NCBI RefSeq assembly: GCF_903819335.1
Contig: NZ_CAIJDE010000044.1
Coordinates: 1-64,000, forward strand
From: Flavobacterium panici
GTDB taxonomy: Bacteria; Bacteroidota; Bacteroidia; Flavobacteriales; Flavobacteriaceae
Direction of reading: 5' to 3'
Length of the DNA: 64,000 nt
Position 1 is the stretch's first letter; the number at the start of each line of letters is the position of its first letter. The notes beneath the pieces are model-generated. The model was not told the DNA's origin, ran no database searches, and saw only the letters and a program-made list of their open reading frames with translations. Of this stretch, positions 8,597 to 17,770 are shown one piece after another. The translations under genes and the position numbers were made by a program.

Positions 8597-9364
8597 ATGA
8601 TCACATTAATTATAGAAGACGAAAAACCAGCGGCAAGATTGCTGCAAAGAAAACTTGAAAAGTTAGACGTTACCGTAGAAACGATGCTTCATTCGGTTGA
8701 AGAATCAGTTCATTGGTTTAGCAATAACCAGCATCCGGATTTAATTTTTCTGGATATACAATTATCAGATGGATTGTCGTTTGAAATTTTTGAAAAAATA
8801 GATATTAAAAGCGCTATCATTTTTACTACAGCTTATGATGAGTATGCATTAAAAGCGTTTAAACTAAATAGCATAGATTATCTTCTAAAACCAATTGACG
8901 AAGATGATCTCGAAGCAGCAGTTTCAAAATTTAAATCCCGACTTCCGAAAACAGCTTCTGAAACTTCAAACGTGCAGCTTGATTTTGAACAGATTCGCCA
9001 AATGCTGTCAAATCCTTTTGAAAAAACATACAAAAAGAGATTCACAGTTAAAATTGGTCAGCATTTAAAAGTAATTACTACTGAAGAAATTGAATGTTTT
9101 TTTAGTGAAAACAAAGGAACATACATTCATACTTATGACAATCGAAATTATTTAATCGATTCGACTTTAGAGATTCTGGAGCAGGAATTAGACAAAAAGG
9201 ATTTCTTTCGCGTAAGCAGAAAATTTATTGTCCCGCTTCAGGCAATTAAAGAAATTCAGGTATATACGAATTCACGTTTAAAAGTAATTTTACCAACTTA
9301 TAAGGAAGATGAGGTTATTGTAAGCCGTGAAAAAGTGCAGGATTTTAAAACCTGGCTGGGGTAA
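8597..9364 (+). CDS. LytTR-family response regulator
   Basis: This 255-residue protein has an N-terminal receiver domain with the acidic pocket (IIEDEK, residues 5-10), phospho-acceptor Asp53 (DLIFLDIQLSDG) and Lys near 104 (LLKPID). The C-terminal LytTR DNA-binding domain (about 150-255) includes KRFTVKIGQHLKVITTEEIECFFSENKGTYI and FFRVSRKFIVPLQAIKEI. It is the likely partner of the LytS-type kinase at 5887-7227 at the other end of the 2TM gene run. Regulators of this type bind direct repeats; the targets cannot be seen. A bidirectional terminator follows. Confidence 0.93.
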   Translation: MITLIIEDEKPAARLLQRKLEKLDVTVETMLHSVEESVHWFSNNQHPDLIFLDIQLSDGLSFEIFEKIDIKSAIIFTTAYDEYALKAFKLNSIDYLLKPIDEDDLEAAVSKFKSRLPKTASETSNVQLDFEQIRQMLSNPFEKTYKKRFTVKIGQHLKVITTEEIECFFSENKGTYIHTYDNRNYLIDSTLEILEQELDKKDFFRVSRKFIVPLQAIKEIQVYTNSRLKVILPTYKEDEVIVSREKVQDFKTWLG

Positions 9365-9390
9365 AATAATTTTCTAGTCCTAATTATATA

Positions 9391-9429
9391 AAATAACAAA
9401 GAGCCGAAATTTTCGGCTCTTTGTTATTT
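9391..9429. terminator. Bidirectional terminator between the LytTR gene and ctaA
   Basis: Arms AAATAACAAAGAGCCGAAA (9391-9409) and its exact complement at 9411-9429 meet with a one-base centre. GC-rich stem bases are flanked by A/T tracts on both sides, serving the convergent genes. Confidence 0.85.
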
Positions 9430-9440
9430 TATTCAAAACA

Positions 9441-10466
9441 TTATTTACTCAATCTATGCAATGTATATGTCATGGCACTCAAAAGGAAAAATGCCATAAT
9501 CTGGTGAATTAATCCTAAAGCTAAAGGCACGCTGTATAATAATGTAAAAACACCAAGAAGAAATTGTATAAAAACAAAAACTACTAAAGTATTGATTCCG
9601 TTTGATTGTGTATTCGTAAGCGTATATTTTTTGCTTTTGAAGAAAAGGAAAAGAATAATCCCAACTACAAAATAAGCAAAAGTTCTGTGTACAAACTGAA
9701 CGCCGCTTTTCCCTTCAATTAAATTTTTAATCAAACTCGACTGTTCAATAAAAACCGATTCATGAATAAATTCTCCATCGCTCATTAAAGGCCAGTGATT
9801 GTGAATTAATCCGGCGTTTAATCCCGCAACAAATCCACCATAAATAATCTGGATCAATAAAGCGACCAAAGCATATCTGGCGATTTTTCGAAGCGGTAAT
9901 ATTTTATTGATGTTTCTTTCAGGATAAATCAAATCCAGCGCCACCCAAAGCGTATATGCAAAAGTTATAAAAGCAAAAGTTAAGTGTAAGGAAAGTCTAA
10001 AATGACTCACATCCGGATTATCAATTAATCCGCTTCGAACCATAAACCATCCAAGAAAACCTTGAAAAGCACCCATTGCCAAAAGAACAATACATTTTTT
10101 AATTGTTGGTGTATCTAATTTTTTTCTGATTAAGAAATAAACAAAAGGAACAAAGAAAACCAATCCAATTATACGACCGATGAAACGGTGAAACCATTCC
10201 CAGAAATAAATGAATTTATAATCTGCTAATTGAAAATCGTTGTGAATATTGATTTTTTGGTACTCTGGAAATTTTTTATATTCATCAAAAGCAGCCTGCC
10301 ATTTTGCATCAGTTAATGGCGGAAATGTGTCGGTAACTAAATGCCAGTCCGTCATTGATAAACCTGAATTGGTTAAACGCGTGATGCCGCCCACGACAAC
10401 CATTAAAAATAATAAAACACAACCTGATAGTAACCAAATGATTACTGATTTATTCTCTTTTTTCAT
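9441..10466 (-). CDS. ctaA: Heme A synthase (CtaA/COX15)
   Basis: This 341-residue integral membrane protein oxidises the methyl group of heme O to the formyl group of heme A, needed for cytochrome aa3/caa3-type oxidases. About eight membrane helices are visible. The N-terminal signature VGGITRLTNSGLSMTDWHLV is typical of the family, and helix-borne histidines (EWFHRFIGRIIG, SLHLTFAF, QFVHRTFAYF, LIHQIMAF) are in the positions of the heme ligands. The start codon overlaps the stop of the small membrane-protein gene by four bases, so it is translated from a cca-centred transcript. Confidence 0.93.
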   Translation of the reverse strand: MKKENKSVIIWLLSGCVLLFLMVVVGGITRLTNSGLSMTDWHLVTDTFPPLTDAKWQAAFDEYKKFPEYQKINIHNDFQLADYKFIYFWEWFHRFIGRIIGLVFFVPFVYFLIRKKLDTPTIKKCIVLLAMGAFQGFLGWFMVRSGLIDNPDVSHFRLSLHLTFAFITFAYTLWVALDLIYPERNINKILPLRKIARYALVALLIQIIYGGFVAGLNAGLIHNHWPLMSDGEFIHESVFIEQSSLIKNLIEGKSGVQFVHRTFAYFVVGIILFLFFKSKKYTLTNTQSNGINTLVVFVFIQFLLGVFTLLYSVPLALGLIHQIMAFFLLSAMTYTLHRLSK

Positions 10467-10813
10467 TCTTTTCCGATTAATTCGATTTCTTTTCTATGAT
10501 TTATTTTTCTTAGATAAAAATTTAAGAAAAATAAGTTTGCTAAAACGCTAAAAAATAGTGTTGCCGTAACAAACAAAATCATAAAAGTGTTGTTGTTCTT
10601 AATTCTTATATTTACTAAATCAGATATTAATTCTCTTAAAACAGCCAAAATACAGAAGACTGTAAATGATAAAATTATACTGATTAAGAAAAAAAATAAT
10701 GTATGTTTGAAACGCTTTGTTTTAATATTTCTAAGTTTTTTATAAAATAGATAGTTAGGTAATACAACTATCATTAAAATTAAAATTCTTAAAATTATAA
10801 CTGCAAGACTCAT
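10463..10813 (-). CDS. Small membrane protein of unknown function
   Basis: This 116-residue protein has three hydrophobic segments (about residues 3-22, 38-62 and 78-102) and a basic loop KKLRNIKTKRFKHT after the first. No known domain is recognised. It starts one base after the cca stop codon and overlaps the ctaA start by four bases, so all three are co-transcribed. The tight link to ctaA makes a role in oxidase or heme assembly possible, but nothing in the sequence shows it. Confidence 0.7.
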   Translation of the reverse strand: MSLAVIILRILILMIVVLPNYLFYKKLRNIKTKRFKHTLFFFLISIILSFTVFCILAVLRELISDLVNIRIKNNNTFMILFVTATLFFSVLANLFFLNFYLRKINHRKEIELIGKE

Positions 10814-12244
10814 TTATTTTTTAAGAGTTAAATTTAACTTCGCAGCTCTTTTAATCACAAAATCATACGCAGCCTGATATTCATTTGGAATATCACCTTC
10901 TAAAATAGCTTCTTTTACGGCTTCCTTTAAAACTCCAATTTCACGAGAAGGTTTCAAATCGAACATTTCCATAATTTCTTCACCTGAAATTGGCGGCTGA
11001 AAATTACGAACGTGATCGCGTTCTTCAACTTCAACAATTTTCTTGCGAACAATTTCAAAGTTTTTATGATATTTCTTAAACTTCGCTGGGTTTTTGGTTG
11101 TAATATCAGCTTCACATAAAGTCATTAAATCCTCTACATCTTCACCCGCATCAAAAACCAAACGACGAACTGCGCTGTCGGTTACAATATCTTGCGCCAA
11201 AACAATTGGACGTGAACTCATAATAACCATTTTTTGTACAAATTTCATTTTGTGATTCAACGGCATATGTAAACGTTCGAATATCTTTTTAGCCATTTTT
11301 CCACCCAAAAACTCATGTCCGTGAAAAGTCCAGCCCTGTTTTTTATTGAAACGTTTTGTTGGAGCTTTTCCAATATCGTGTAATAAAGCTGACCATCGTA
11401 ACCAAACATCATCTGTATTTGGGCAAATGTTATCAACGACTTCAAGTGTATGGTAAAAGTTGTTTTTATGTGTATGACCTTCAATTTCTTCCACCTGATT
11501 TAAAGCTGTTAATTCAGGTAAGATTAAATCTAAAAGTCCGGTTTTATATAAAAGTAAAAATCCGGTTGACGGTTTTGGTGTAGAAAGGATTTTGTTTAAT
11601 TCGTCTACAATTCTTTCACCTGAAATAATCTTGATACGATCTGCATTTTTGGTAATCGCATTCAAAGAATTTTCTTCAATTTCGAAATTCAACTGCGTGG
11701 CAAAACGAATAGCACGAAGCATTCTCAGCGGATCATCAGAATAAGTAATATCCGGATCTAAAGGCGTTTTGATGGTTTTACTTTCTAAATGCGCCAATCC
11801 ATTAAACGGATCTAAAAGATCTCCGAAGTTGTTTTTATTTAAAGATAAAGCCAAAGCGTTGATCGTAAAATCACGACGGTTTTGATCATCCTGAAGCGTT
11901 CCATTTTCTACAATCGGATTTCGGCTGTCGAAATTATAAGATTCTTTTCGGGCACCAACAAATTCAATATCAGTATCTTCAAAACGAAGCATTGCTGTTC
12001 CGTAAGTTTTAAAAACCTGAACTTTTGGTTTATTCGGAAGTAAGTCAGAAACTTTAAGCGCTAATTCGATGCCGCTTCCAACTGCTACAACGTCGATGTC
12101 TTTTTTAGAACCTCGGTTTAAAAGCAAATCACGAACGAAACCTCCTATCACATAAGAGTCTACATTTAATTCCTGAGAAGCTTTCGAAATAATATCGAAG
12201 ATTTTGTTTTGTAAAGCAGTTTTATAATTTGTTTGTATAGCCAC
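10814..12244 (-). CDS. cca: CCA tRNA nucleotidyltransferase with HD domain
   Basis: This 476-residue class II nucleotidyltransferase adds or repairs the 3' CCA end of tRNAs. The catalytic head has GGFVRD (residues 34-39) and the metal-binding Asp49/Asp51 pair (KKDIDVVAVG). The flexible loop and the RRDFTINALAL nucleotide-binding motif follow. The C-terminal half has an HD domain (ALLHDIGKAPTKRF) that may act as a phosphohydrolase. The sequence between (DPLRMLRAIRFATQLNFEIE) is the usual neck region. It is the first gene of the cca / small membrane protein / ctaA operon. Confidence 0.93.
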   Translation of the reverse strand: MAIQTNYKTALQNKIFDIISKASQELNVDSYVIGGFVRDLLLNRGSKKDIDVVAVGSGIELALKVSDLLPNKPKVQVFKTYGTAMLRFEDTDIEFVGARKESYNFDSRNPIVENGTLQDDQNRRDFTINALALSLNKNNFGDLLDPFNGLAHLESKTIKTPLDPDITYSDDPLRMLRAIRFATQLNFEIEENSLNAITKNADRIKIISGERIVDELNKILSTPKPSTGFLLLYKTGLLDLILPELTALNQVEEIEGHTHKNNFYHTLEVVDNICPNTDDVWLRWSALLHDIGKAPTKRFNKKQGWTFHGHEFLGGKMAKKIFERLHMPLNHKMKFVQKMVIMSSRPIVLAQDIVTDSAVRRLVFDAGEDVEDLMTLCEADITTKNPAKFKKYHKNFEIVRKKIVEVEERDHVRNFQPPISGEEIMEMFDLKPSREIGVLKEAVKEAILEGDIPNEYQAAYDFVIKRAAKLNLTLKK

Positions 12245-12777
12245 GAATTCACTAATTTTTGAATAAAGATGATTTCAATTTTCGAAGAAATGAAATGCAT
12301 GCAAATTTACAACATAGAAAATCCCTATTATAATCTATAGCTCACTTTTTTGAACAATTTCACATTTTGACAGGTTGATTTTTATGAATTGAGAAAGGGC
12401 TGCCACGAATTACACTAATTTTCACGAATTAATTTTTTTTCTGCCACAGATTAAAAGGATTAAAATGATTAAAAAATCTGTGAAAATCCTTTAATCTGTG
12501 GCTAAAAATCTTCGCAATCTGCATTAAAAAATAATTCGTGAAAATTCGTGGCAGAAAAATATAGCCACAGATTAGAAGGATTAAAAAGATTAAAAAATCT
12601 GTGGAAATCTTTTTAATCTGTGGCAAAAATCTTCGCAATCTATGTGAAAGAATAATTCGTGGAAATTAGTGTAATTCGTGGCAAAAAAAACATTTATAAC
12701 GGCATCAAACAAATCAATTGCAATAACATATTTTTAAAAATTCAATTTGTATTTTTGAATCATATAAAAATGCACAA
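12245..12777. repeat. Gene-free 530-base gap with nested inverted repeats
   Basis: The stretch 12402-12682 starts with GCCACGAATTACACTAATTT and ends with its reverse complement. Inside are two tandem copies of a unit: GCCACAGATTAAAAGGATT, its near-complement AATCCTTTAATCTGTGGC, then AAAATCTTCGCAATCT. The copies are about 12443-12519 and 12565-12640. No start codon with a convincing product is present; a frame across it only translates the repeats. The flanks (12245-12400, 12690-12777) show nothing except the upstream region of yaaA. Confidence 0.8.
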
Positions 12778-13536
12778 ATGAAAATTGTTATATCGCCGGC
12801 GAAATCACTGAATTTCGAAAAAGAATTACCTACTGCTCAACATACTGAACCTTTATTTTTAAAAGAAGCGCGTCAGGTTCATAAAATACTAAAAGGAAAA
12901 AAGCCTGCTGAATTATCTCATTTAATGTCAATTTCAGACAAACTTGCCGATTTAAACTGGAAACGAAACCAAGACTGGAAAACTCCATTTACGGTTGAAA
13001 ATGCCCGTCCCGCAGTTTATACTTTTGACGGTGATGTTTATACAGGTTTAGACGCCTATTCAATTCCGTTAGAAAAATTAGATGTTTTACAAGATAAACT
13101 TAGAATTTTATCCGGACTTTACGGCGTTTTAAAACCGCTTGATTTAATGCAGGCATACCGCTTAGAAATGGGAACAAAATTACCTGTTGGCGATTATAAA
13201 AACCTGCATGAATTTTGGAAACCTGTTGTTACAAAAGCTTTAAATAAAGAATTGACGAAAGGAGAATTATTCGTTAATTTAGCCAGTAACGAATACTTTT
13301 CGGCAGTTGATGTAAAAGCTTTAAAAGTTCCTGTAATTACTCCGGATTTTAAAGATTATAAAGACGGAAAATTAAAAATGATCAGTTTCTTTGCAAAAAA
13401 GGCGAGAGGTATGATGGTTCGTTATATTATTGATACAAATGCTGAAACTATTGATGACTTAAAAGGTTTCAATTATGAAGGTTATCATTTTGACGCGAAT
13501 CTTTCAAAAGGAAATCATTTGGTTTTTACAAGATGA
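12778..13536 (+). CDS. yaaA: Peroxide stress protein YaaA (DUF328)
   Basis: This 252-residue cytoplasmic protein matches the YaaA family along its length: start MKIVISPAKSLNFEKELP, centre LSGLYGVLKPLDLMQAYRLEMGTKLP, end FAKKARGMMVRYIIDTNAETIDDLKGFNYEGYHFD. In E. coli YaaA is induced by OxyR and limits intracellular free iron during peroxide stress; it also binds DNA. The gene is alone, between two repeat regions, and no OxyR-type site is obvious upstream. Confidence 0.92.
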   Translation: MKIVISPAKSLNFEKELPTAQHTEPLFLKEARQVHKILKGKKPAELSHLMSISDKLADLNWKRNQDWKTPFTVENARPAVYTFDGDVYTGLDAYSIPLEKLDVLQDKLRILSGLYGVLKPLDLMQAYRLEMGTKLPVGDYKNLHEFWKPVVTKALNKELTKGELFVNLASNEYFSAVDVKALKVPVITPDFKDYKDGKLKMISFFAKKARGMMVRYIIDTNAETIDDLKGFNYEGYHFDANLSKGNHLVFTR

Positions 13537-13700
13537 TTTTTAAGATGCTAAGGTTCTGAGTTGCTAAGATTCTAAGATTTTTACTGCAAAGAGCGCAAAG
13601 ATTTGCGCAAGGTTCGCAAAGTTTTTACACAAACCTTTGCGAACTTTGTTTTTTTAAACCTCTTATAAATATATACTCTTTGCGCACTTTGCGGTTAAAT
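13537..13700. repeat. CTAAG and GCAAAG repeats downstream of yaaA
   Basis: Two repeat types lie side by side: TAAGATGCTAAGGTTCTGAG-type units (13541-13575), then an inverted repeat of GCAAAG units (CTGCAAAGAGCGCAAAGATTT ... CTTTGCGCACTTTGCGGT, 13581-13694) with an inner pair around 13612-13650. Confidence 0.75.
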
Positions 13701-13710
13701 TAAAAAAATA

Positions 13711-13740
13711 AACGCCGAATTCAATTTAGAATTCGGCGTT
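13711..13740. terminator. Bidirectional terminator between yaaA and the efflux operon
   Basis: AACGCCGAATTC (13711-13722) pairs perfectly with GAATTCGGCGTT (13729-13740) around a 6-base loop. A-rich and T-containing flanks on both sides fit use by the convergent transcripts. Confidence 0.8.
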
Positions 13741-13765
13741 TCTGCGTATTATAAAATTATTATTA

Positions 13766-15355
13766 TTAGTGCATTGCGTCGGCTGCGCTAATCTTGTTCT
13801 TCCCTTTTTTGATGAAGAGAATAATCGGTATACAGCATAAAAACATAATTCCCAGGTACATAAAAATATCCATGTAAGCCAAAACAGTACTTTGCTTTAA
13901 TACTGAATATTCTATTCCCTGATAAGCTTTTTTAAGTGCAACATCAGCGCTATATCCTTTGGACATAAAAGCGTGCTGCATTCCTGTGATACGCTGCTGA
14001 ACATCATATCTTGCAGGATCTAAATTGTTAATCAAATCAACTCTGTGTTCCTGGCTGAAACGTGTGATGAAAGTGGTAATAATTGCAATACCAAATGAAC
14101 CTCCTAATTGACGCATCATTCCGGTAAATGCAGCTCCTTCACCAATTTGTTTTCCTTTTAAAGTTGAAAGCGAAAGTGTTGTAATTGGAACGAAAAGTAA
14201 TCCAAGACCAATTCCTCTCAAAATTAATGGCCAATACATATGTTCTACACCAGTATCTGGCGTCATACGAGTCTGCATCATGAAGGTAAAGAAGAAGAAA
14301 ACTAAAAATCCAACTCCAACCATATAACCTTGCGGAACACCTTTTTGAATCATATTTCCAACAAATGGCATCATAATCGCCGTTGTGATAGATCCCGGAA
14401 TTAATAATAATCCGGCATCAGTTGCTGTCCATCCTAAAATTGACTGCGTATAAATAGGAATAATTAACGTCGAACCATATAATCCGAAACCCAGAATGAA
14501 ACACATTACAGTTCCAATTCTTAAATTTCCATCTTTTAAAACGCTTAAGTTTACAATTGGATGTTTGTAAGTCAGCTCTCTCCAAATAAAAAGAACCAAT
14601 CCTAAAACAGTCACAACACTTAAAGTTACAATAAGAGAATCGTTAAACCAGTCATCCTGCTGTCCGTGTTCAAGAACGAATTGTAAAGAACCAATAAAGG
14701 CGCTCAACAAGAAAATTCCCCACCAGTCAACCTGATTTGCTTTTAATTTCTCTCCATATTTCGGACTTCTCACGAAAGTTAAAGCCAAAATAGTAGCGAT
14801 AATTCCAAGCGGAATATTGATGTAAAAGATATAAGGCCAAGAATAATTATCTACTAAATATCCTCCCAAAGGCGGCCCTAAAGTTGGACCTACAATTACA
14901 CCCATTCCGTAAATTGCCTGCGCCATACCACGTTTTGCAACGGGATAACTTTCTGTAATAATCGTTTGGGCTGTTACAAGTAACGCTCCACCACCCATAC
15001 CTTGTACGAATCGAAAGGCTACAAGTTCCCAAATATTACTGGCATTTCCACACAAAAAGGAACAGACGGTAAATATAATGATAGAAGCCACAAAATAATT
15101 ACGTCTTCCAAATTGCTGTGATAACCAGCTCGTCATCGGAATTACAATAACATTCGCAATTGCGTATGCTGTAATAACCCACGCCACATCGGTCAAGGTA
15201 GCACCAAGACTTCCGCGCATGTCTGTTAGAGCTACGTTTACAATCGTCGTATCTACAATTTCAAGCAAGGCACAAAGTACTGCCGTAATGGTAATAATAA
15301 CGCGTCGGTAACCGTATTCTACTAAATCGTCGTCTGCTTGTACTGCTGCTGCCAT
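13766..15355 (-). CDS. DHA2-family drug:H+ antiporter, EmrB/QacA type
   Basis: This 529-residue major-facilitator permease has 14 predicted membrane helices, the number that separates the DHA2 group from 12-helix MFS drug pumps. Signatures include LLEIVDTTIVNVALTDMRG in helix 1 (motif D1), the loop motif A (TSWLSQQFGRRNYF) and the motif C region GVIVGPTLGPPLGGYLVDNYSWPYIFYINIPLGI. With the adaptor and TolC-like proteins encoded just upstream it should form a tripartite EmrAB-TolC-like pump that exports hydrophobic toxic compounds across both membranes. The gap to the adaptor gene is four bases. Confidence 0.93.
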   Translation of the reverse strand: MAAAVQADDDLVEYGYRRVIITITAVLCALLEIVDTTIVNVALTDMRGSLGATLTDVAWVITAYAIANVIVIPMTSWLSQQFGRRNYFVASIIIFTVCSFLCGNASNIWELVAFRFVQGMGGGALLVTAQTIITESYPVAKRGMAQAIYGMGVIVGPTLGPPLGGYLVDNYSWPYIFYINIPLGIIATILALTFVRSPKYGEKLKANQVDWWGIFLLSAFIGSLQFVLEHGQQDDWFNDSLIVTLSVVTVLGLVLFIWRELTYKHPIVNLSVLKDGNLRIGTVMCFILGFGLYGSTLIIPIYTQSILGWTATDAGLLLIPGSITTAIMMPFVGNMIQKGVPQGYMVGVGFLVFFFFTFMMQTRMTPDTGVEHMYWPLILRGIGLGLLFVPITTLSLSTLKGKQIGEGAAFTGMMRQLGGSFGIAIITTFITRFSQEHRVDLINNLDPARYDVQQRITGMQHAFMSKGYSADVALKKAYQGIEYSVLKQSTVLAYMDIFMYLGIMFLCCIPIILFIKKGKNKISAADAMH

Positions 15356-15359
15356 TTAT

Positions 15360-16439
15360 TTATTTTAAATGTACGTCTACGTCAACATTCATTCCTGGTC
15401 TTAAAAGTTTTACTTTTTCAGGATCGTTTGCTTGATCTAAACTAATTTTTACTGGTAATCTCTGAATTGTTTTTACGAAGTTTCCTGTAGCATTATCAGG
15501 AGGTAATAATGAAAAACGTGATCCTGTTGCTGGAGAAAATGAAGTTACAGTACCTTTAAACTCATAGTTTGGATAAGCATCAACTTTTAAACTTACTTTT
15601 TGTCCCACAACCATTTTGTTTAATTGTGTTTCTTTAAAGTTAGCTACAACCCAAGCTTCATTATTGTTGATGATGTAGAATAAAGATTGTCCTGGCTGAA
15701 CTAATTGTCCCGGTTGAATATCAACTTTAGAAACCTGACCATCAATTGCAGCTGTAACTACTGTATAAGAAAGGTTTAAGTGAGCAACATCAAGCATTGT
15801 TTTTGCTTTTTTGATGTTTGCTGCAGCAACTTCTGTTTGTTTATCAGAAACTTTAGATTTTGACTGAATAACCGATTTTTGATAAGAAGTCGCTCTTTGT
15901 TGTTGTTCTAAAACACGTACTTGATTTTCAGCTTCTTCTTTTGCAGTTTGAGCCTGTTCGAATTGTTGTTTTGTAATAGTATGTGTTTTGTACAAATTAT
16001 TGTAACGGTTAAAATCGTTTGTAAGCTGTCTCAATCTAATTTTAGCACTTTCGATAGAACCACCTGCAGATCTCATTTGAGCGTCTGAAACAGAAATGCT
16101 TGCATAAGCACTTCCAATATCAGCTTTTGCAGCTTCGTATTGACCTTCAGCTCCTAATAATGCAGCGTTTGCTTCATCAATTTTTAACTGATAATCTCTT
16201 TTATCGATAGTAAATAAGGTATCTCCTTTTTTCACATAGTCATTATCTTTCACATAAACTTTGCTGATATATCCTGATACTCTCGGAATAATTGGGTTCA
16301 TTTTTTTCTCAATTTGAGCATCATCCGTTTCTTCGTGTGCCAATGAGTGTAAGTATTTTGATATTCCGTAAGTTCCTCCCACTAAAACCAAAACGGTTAG
16401 TATGATGATGAATTTTTTATTTGTCTTTTTCTTTTCCAT
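15360..16439 (-). CDS. HlyD/EmrA-type efflux periplasmic adaptor
   Basis: This 359-residue adaptor has an N-terminal membrane anchor (FIIILTVLVLVGGTYGISKYL, about 10-30). A biotinyl-lipoyl-like half motif follows (IPRVSGYISKVYVKDNDYVKKGDTLFTIDKRDYQ), then a coiled-coil hairpin (about 85-210), the second lipoyl half (ATTAAIDGQVSKVDIQPGQLVQPGQSLF-like region) and a beta-barrel domain. It bridges the inner-membrane DHA2 permease and the outer-membrane TolC-like channel. The coiled-coil length is typical of EmrA. Confidence 0.92.
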   Translation of the reverse strand: MEKKKTNKKFIIILTVLVLVGGTYGISKYLHSLAHEETDDAQIEKKMNPIIPRVSGYISKVYVKDNDYVKKGDTLFTIDKRDYQLKIDEANAALLGAEGQYEAAKADIGSAYASISVSDAQMRSAGGSIESAKIRLRQLTNDFNRYNNLYKTHTITKQQFEQAQTAKEEAENQVRVLEQQQRATSYQKSVIQSKSKVSDKQTEVAAANIKKAKTMLDVAHLNLSYTVVTAAIDGQVSKVDIQPGQLVQPGQSLFYIINNNEAWVVANFKETQLNKMVVGQKVSLKVDAYPNYEFKGTVTSFSPATGSRFSLLPPDNATGNFVKTIQRLPVKISLDQANDPEKVKLLRPGMNVDVDVHLK

Positions 16440-16450
16440 GAGAGCTTCGA

Positions 16451-17770
16451 TTATATTTTAGAAAGATTGAATGATTGTGATAATTGTCCTGATACTGAAA
16501 GTAATTCGTAATATTTTTGAATAATGGTTGCTTTTGCTACAGCAGTATTGATTTTTGCACTTAACTGCTCAACATCGGCTTCAACAAGATCATTGGTATC
16601 TGCAAGACCATTGTCGAATTTATCTTTTACAAGTCTGTAGTTTTCAGTAGCTTGTTGAAAAGCTTCTTCATAAACCACACTTTGATTGATCGCTAAGTCA
16701 TAATCTTCAATAGATTTTTGAACTTCAACTTTAATGCGGTCCGTCATAATAGCTTCAGTATTTTTTACTTCAAGAGCTTTACTTTCTGCTTCTTTTACGT
16801 GTGCGCTGTTTTTAAGAATTCCAGATAAATCATAAGATAAACCTAAACCAAAATTCATAGCATATTTTACCGTAATAATGTCTTTAAGATCTAAAGCAGT
16901 ATAACCTCCAAGTAATGAAATTGTTGGATAATATCCGGCTTTTGCAATCTTAACATTAGCTTCTGAAGCTTTTTGCTGCAAACGAATAGCTTCTAAATCT
17001 TTTCTGCTTTCAAGTGCTAAAACATCAGATGTAGGAGCACCAGTTGTTTTTAAGTTAAAGAAATCATCTTCGTTAACCTGAATTTTTACAGATGGCTCTA
17101 ATTTAAGTAATGTCGTTAAATAAAAGTTGATATTGTTGATGTTGTTATTTGCTTCATCAATAGATAATTGCGTTTTTGAAACCAATAATTGTGCTTTCAA
17201 TAAATCATTTCTTGGAATGATTCCGTTTTTCTCTAATTCGATAAAATCAGTAACACGCTGTTTAGCACTTTTTTGATTCTCTGTTAAAACATCTAAAGTT
17301 TTTTGTGCTTTGTATAATGCGGTGTAATAAGTAATTACTTTTAAAGCAACATCTTCTTTTGTTTTAGCAGCAGTAACGCTTTCCGCTTCGTATAAGCTTT
17401 CATAAGCGTCAATACTATTCTGGATTTTAAATCCTGCAAAAAGTGGTAAGCTTAAATTAGCCATTCCAAGCATTGCACGATCCGGAGAAGCTAAAGAAGC
17501 ACTTTCTCCCTGATTAGGCATATCGATCGAAGCTTTTGTTAATCGCTGATATTGTCCTGAAATTTTTAAATCTGGATATTGGTTATTCTTAACCGTTTGT
17601 AATTCATATTTCTTTGAGTTTACCTTAGTGTTGGCAAGCGTAACTTCGTTACTCTTTTCCCAGGCCATTTTTACGGCTTCATCTAAAGTTAAACTTGTTT
17701 TTTCTTGTGCTTCTATTGAAGAGATTCCTATAAAGAAAACTCCAAAGAGCATTAATTGACTAATTTTCAT
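16451..17770 (-). CDS. TolC-family outer membrane efflux protein
   Basis: This protein has about 439 residues, with a signal peptide (MKISQLMLFGVFFIGISSIEAQ) and two OEP repeats of long alpha-helical hairpins (LDEAVKMAWEKSNEVTLANTKVNSKKYEL at the start of the first; RKDLEAIRLQQKASEANVKIAKAGYYPTISLLGGY in the second). It should form the outer-membrane channel of the pump encoded downstream. Two in-frame ATGs exist (17776 and 17770); 17770 gives the more typical signal peptide. Both lie inside the end of the TetR gene, which stops at 17760, so translation is coupled. Confidence 0.92.
   Translation of the reverse strand: MKISQLMLFGVFFIGISSIEAQEKTSLTLDEAVKMAWEKSNEVTLANTKVNSKKYELQTVKNNQYPDLKISGQYQRLTKASIDMPNQGESASLASPDRAMLGMANLSLPLFAGFKIQNSIDAYESLYEAESVTAAKTKEDVALKVITYYTALYKAQKTLDVLTENQKSAKQRVTDFIELEKNGIIPRNDLLKAQLLVSKTQLSIDEANNNINNINFYLTTLLKLEPSVKIQVNEDDFFNLKTTGAPTSDVLALESRKDLEAIRLQQKASEANVKIAKAGYYPTISLLGGYTALDLKDIITVKYAMNFGLGLSYDLSGILKNSAHVKEAESKALEVKNTEAIMTDRIKVEVQKSIEDYDLAINQSVVYEEAFQQATENYRLVKDKFDNGLADTNDLVEADVEQLSAKINTAVAKATIIQKYYELLSVSGQLSQSFNLSKI

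Noticed and set aside
12429..12638. Open frame of about 69 codons on the minus strand
   Set aside because: It lies wholly within the repeat region, and its sequence (RRFLPQIKKI...SHRLKDFHRF) is a repeated translation of the same DNA unit.
12402..12682. Regularly spaced repeats that might suggest a CRISPR array
   Set aside because: Only two inner units, arranged as inverted repeats with no unique spacers of constant length and no cas genes nearby.
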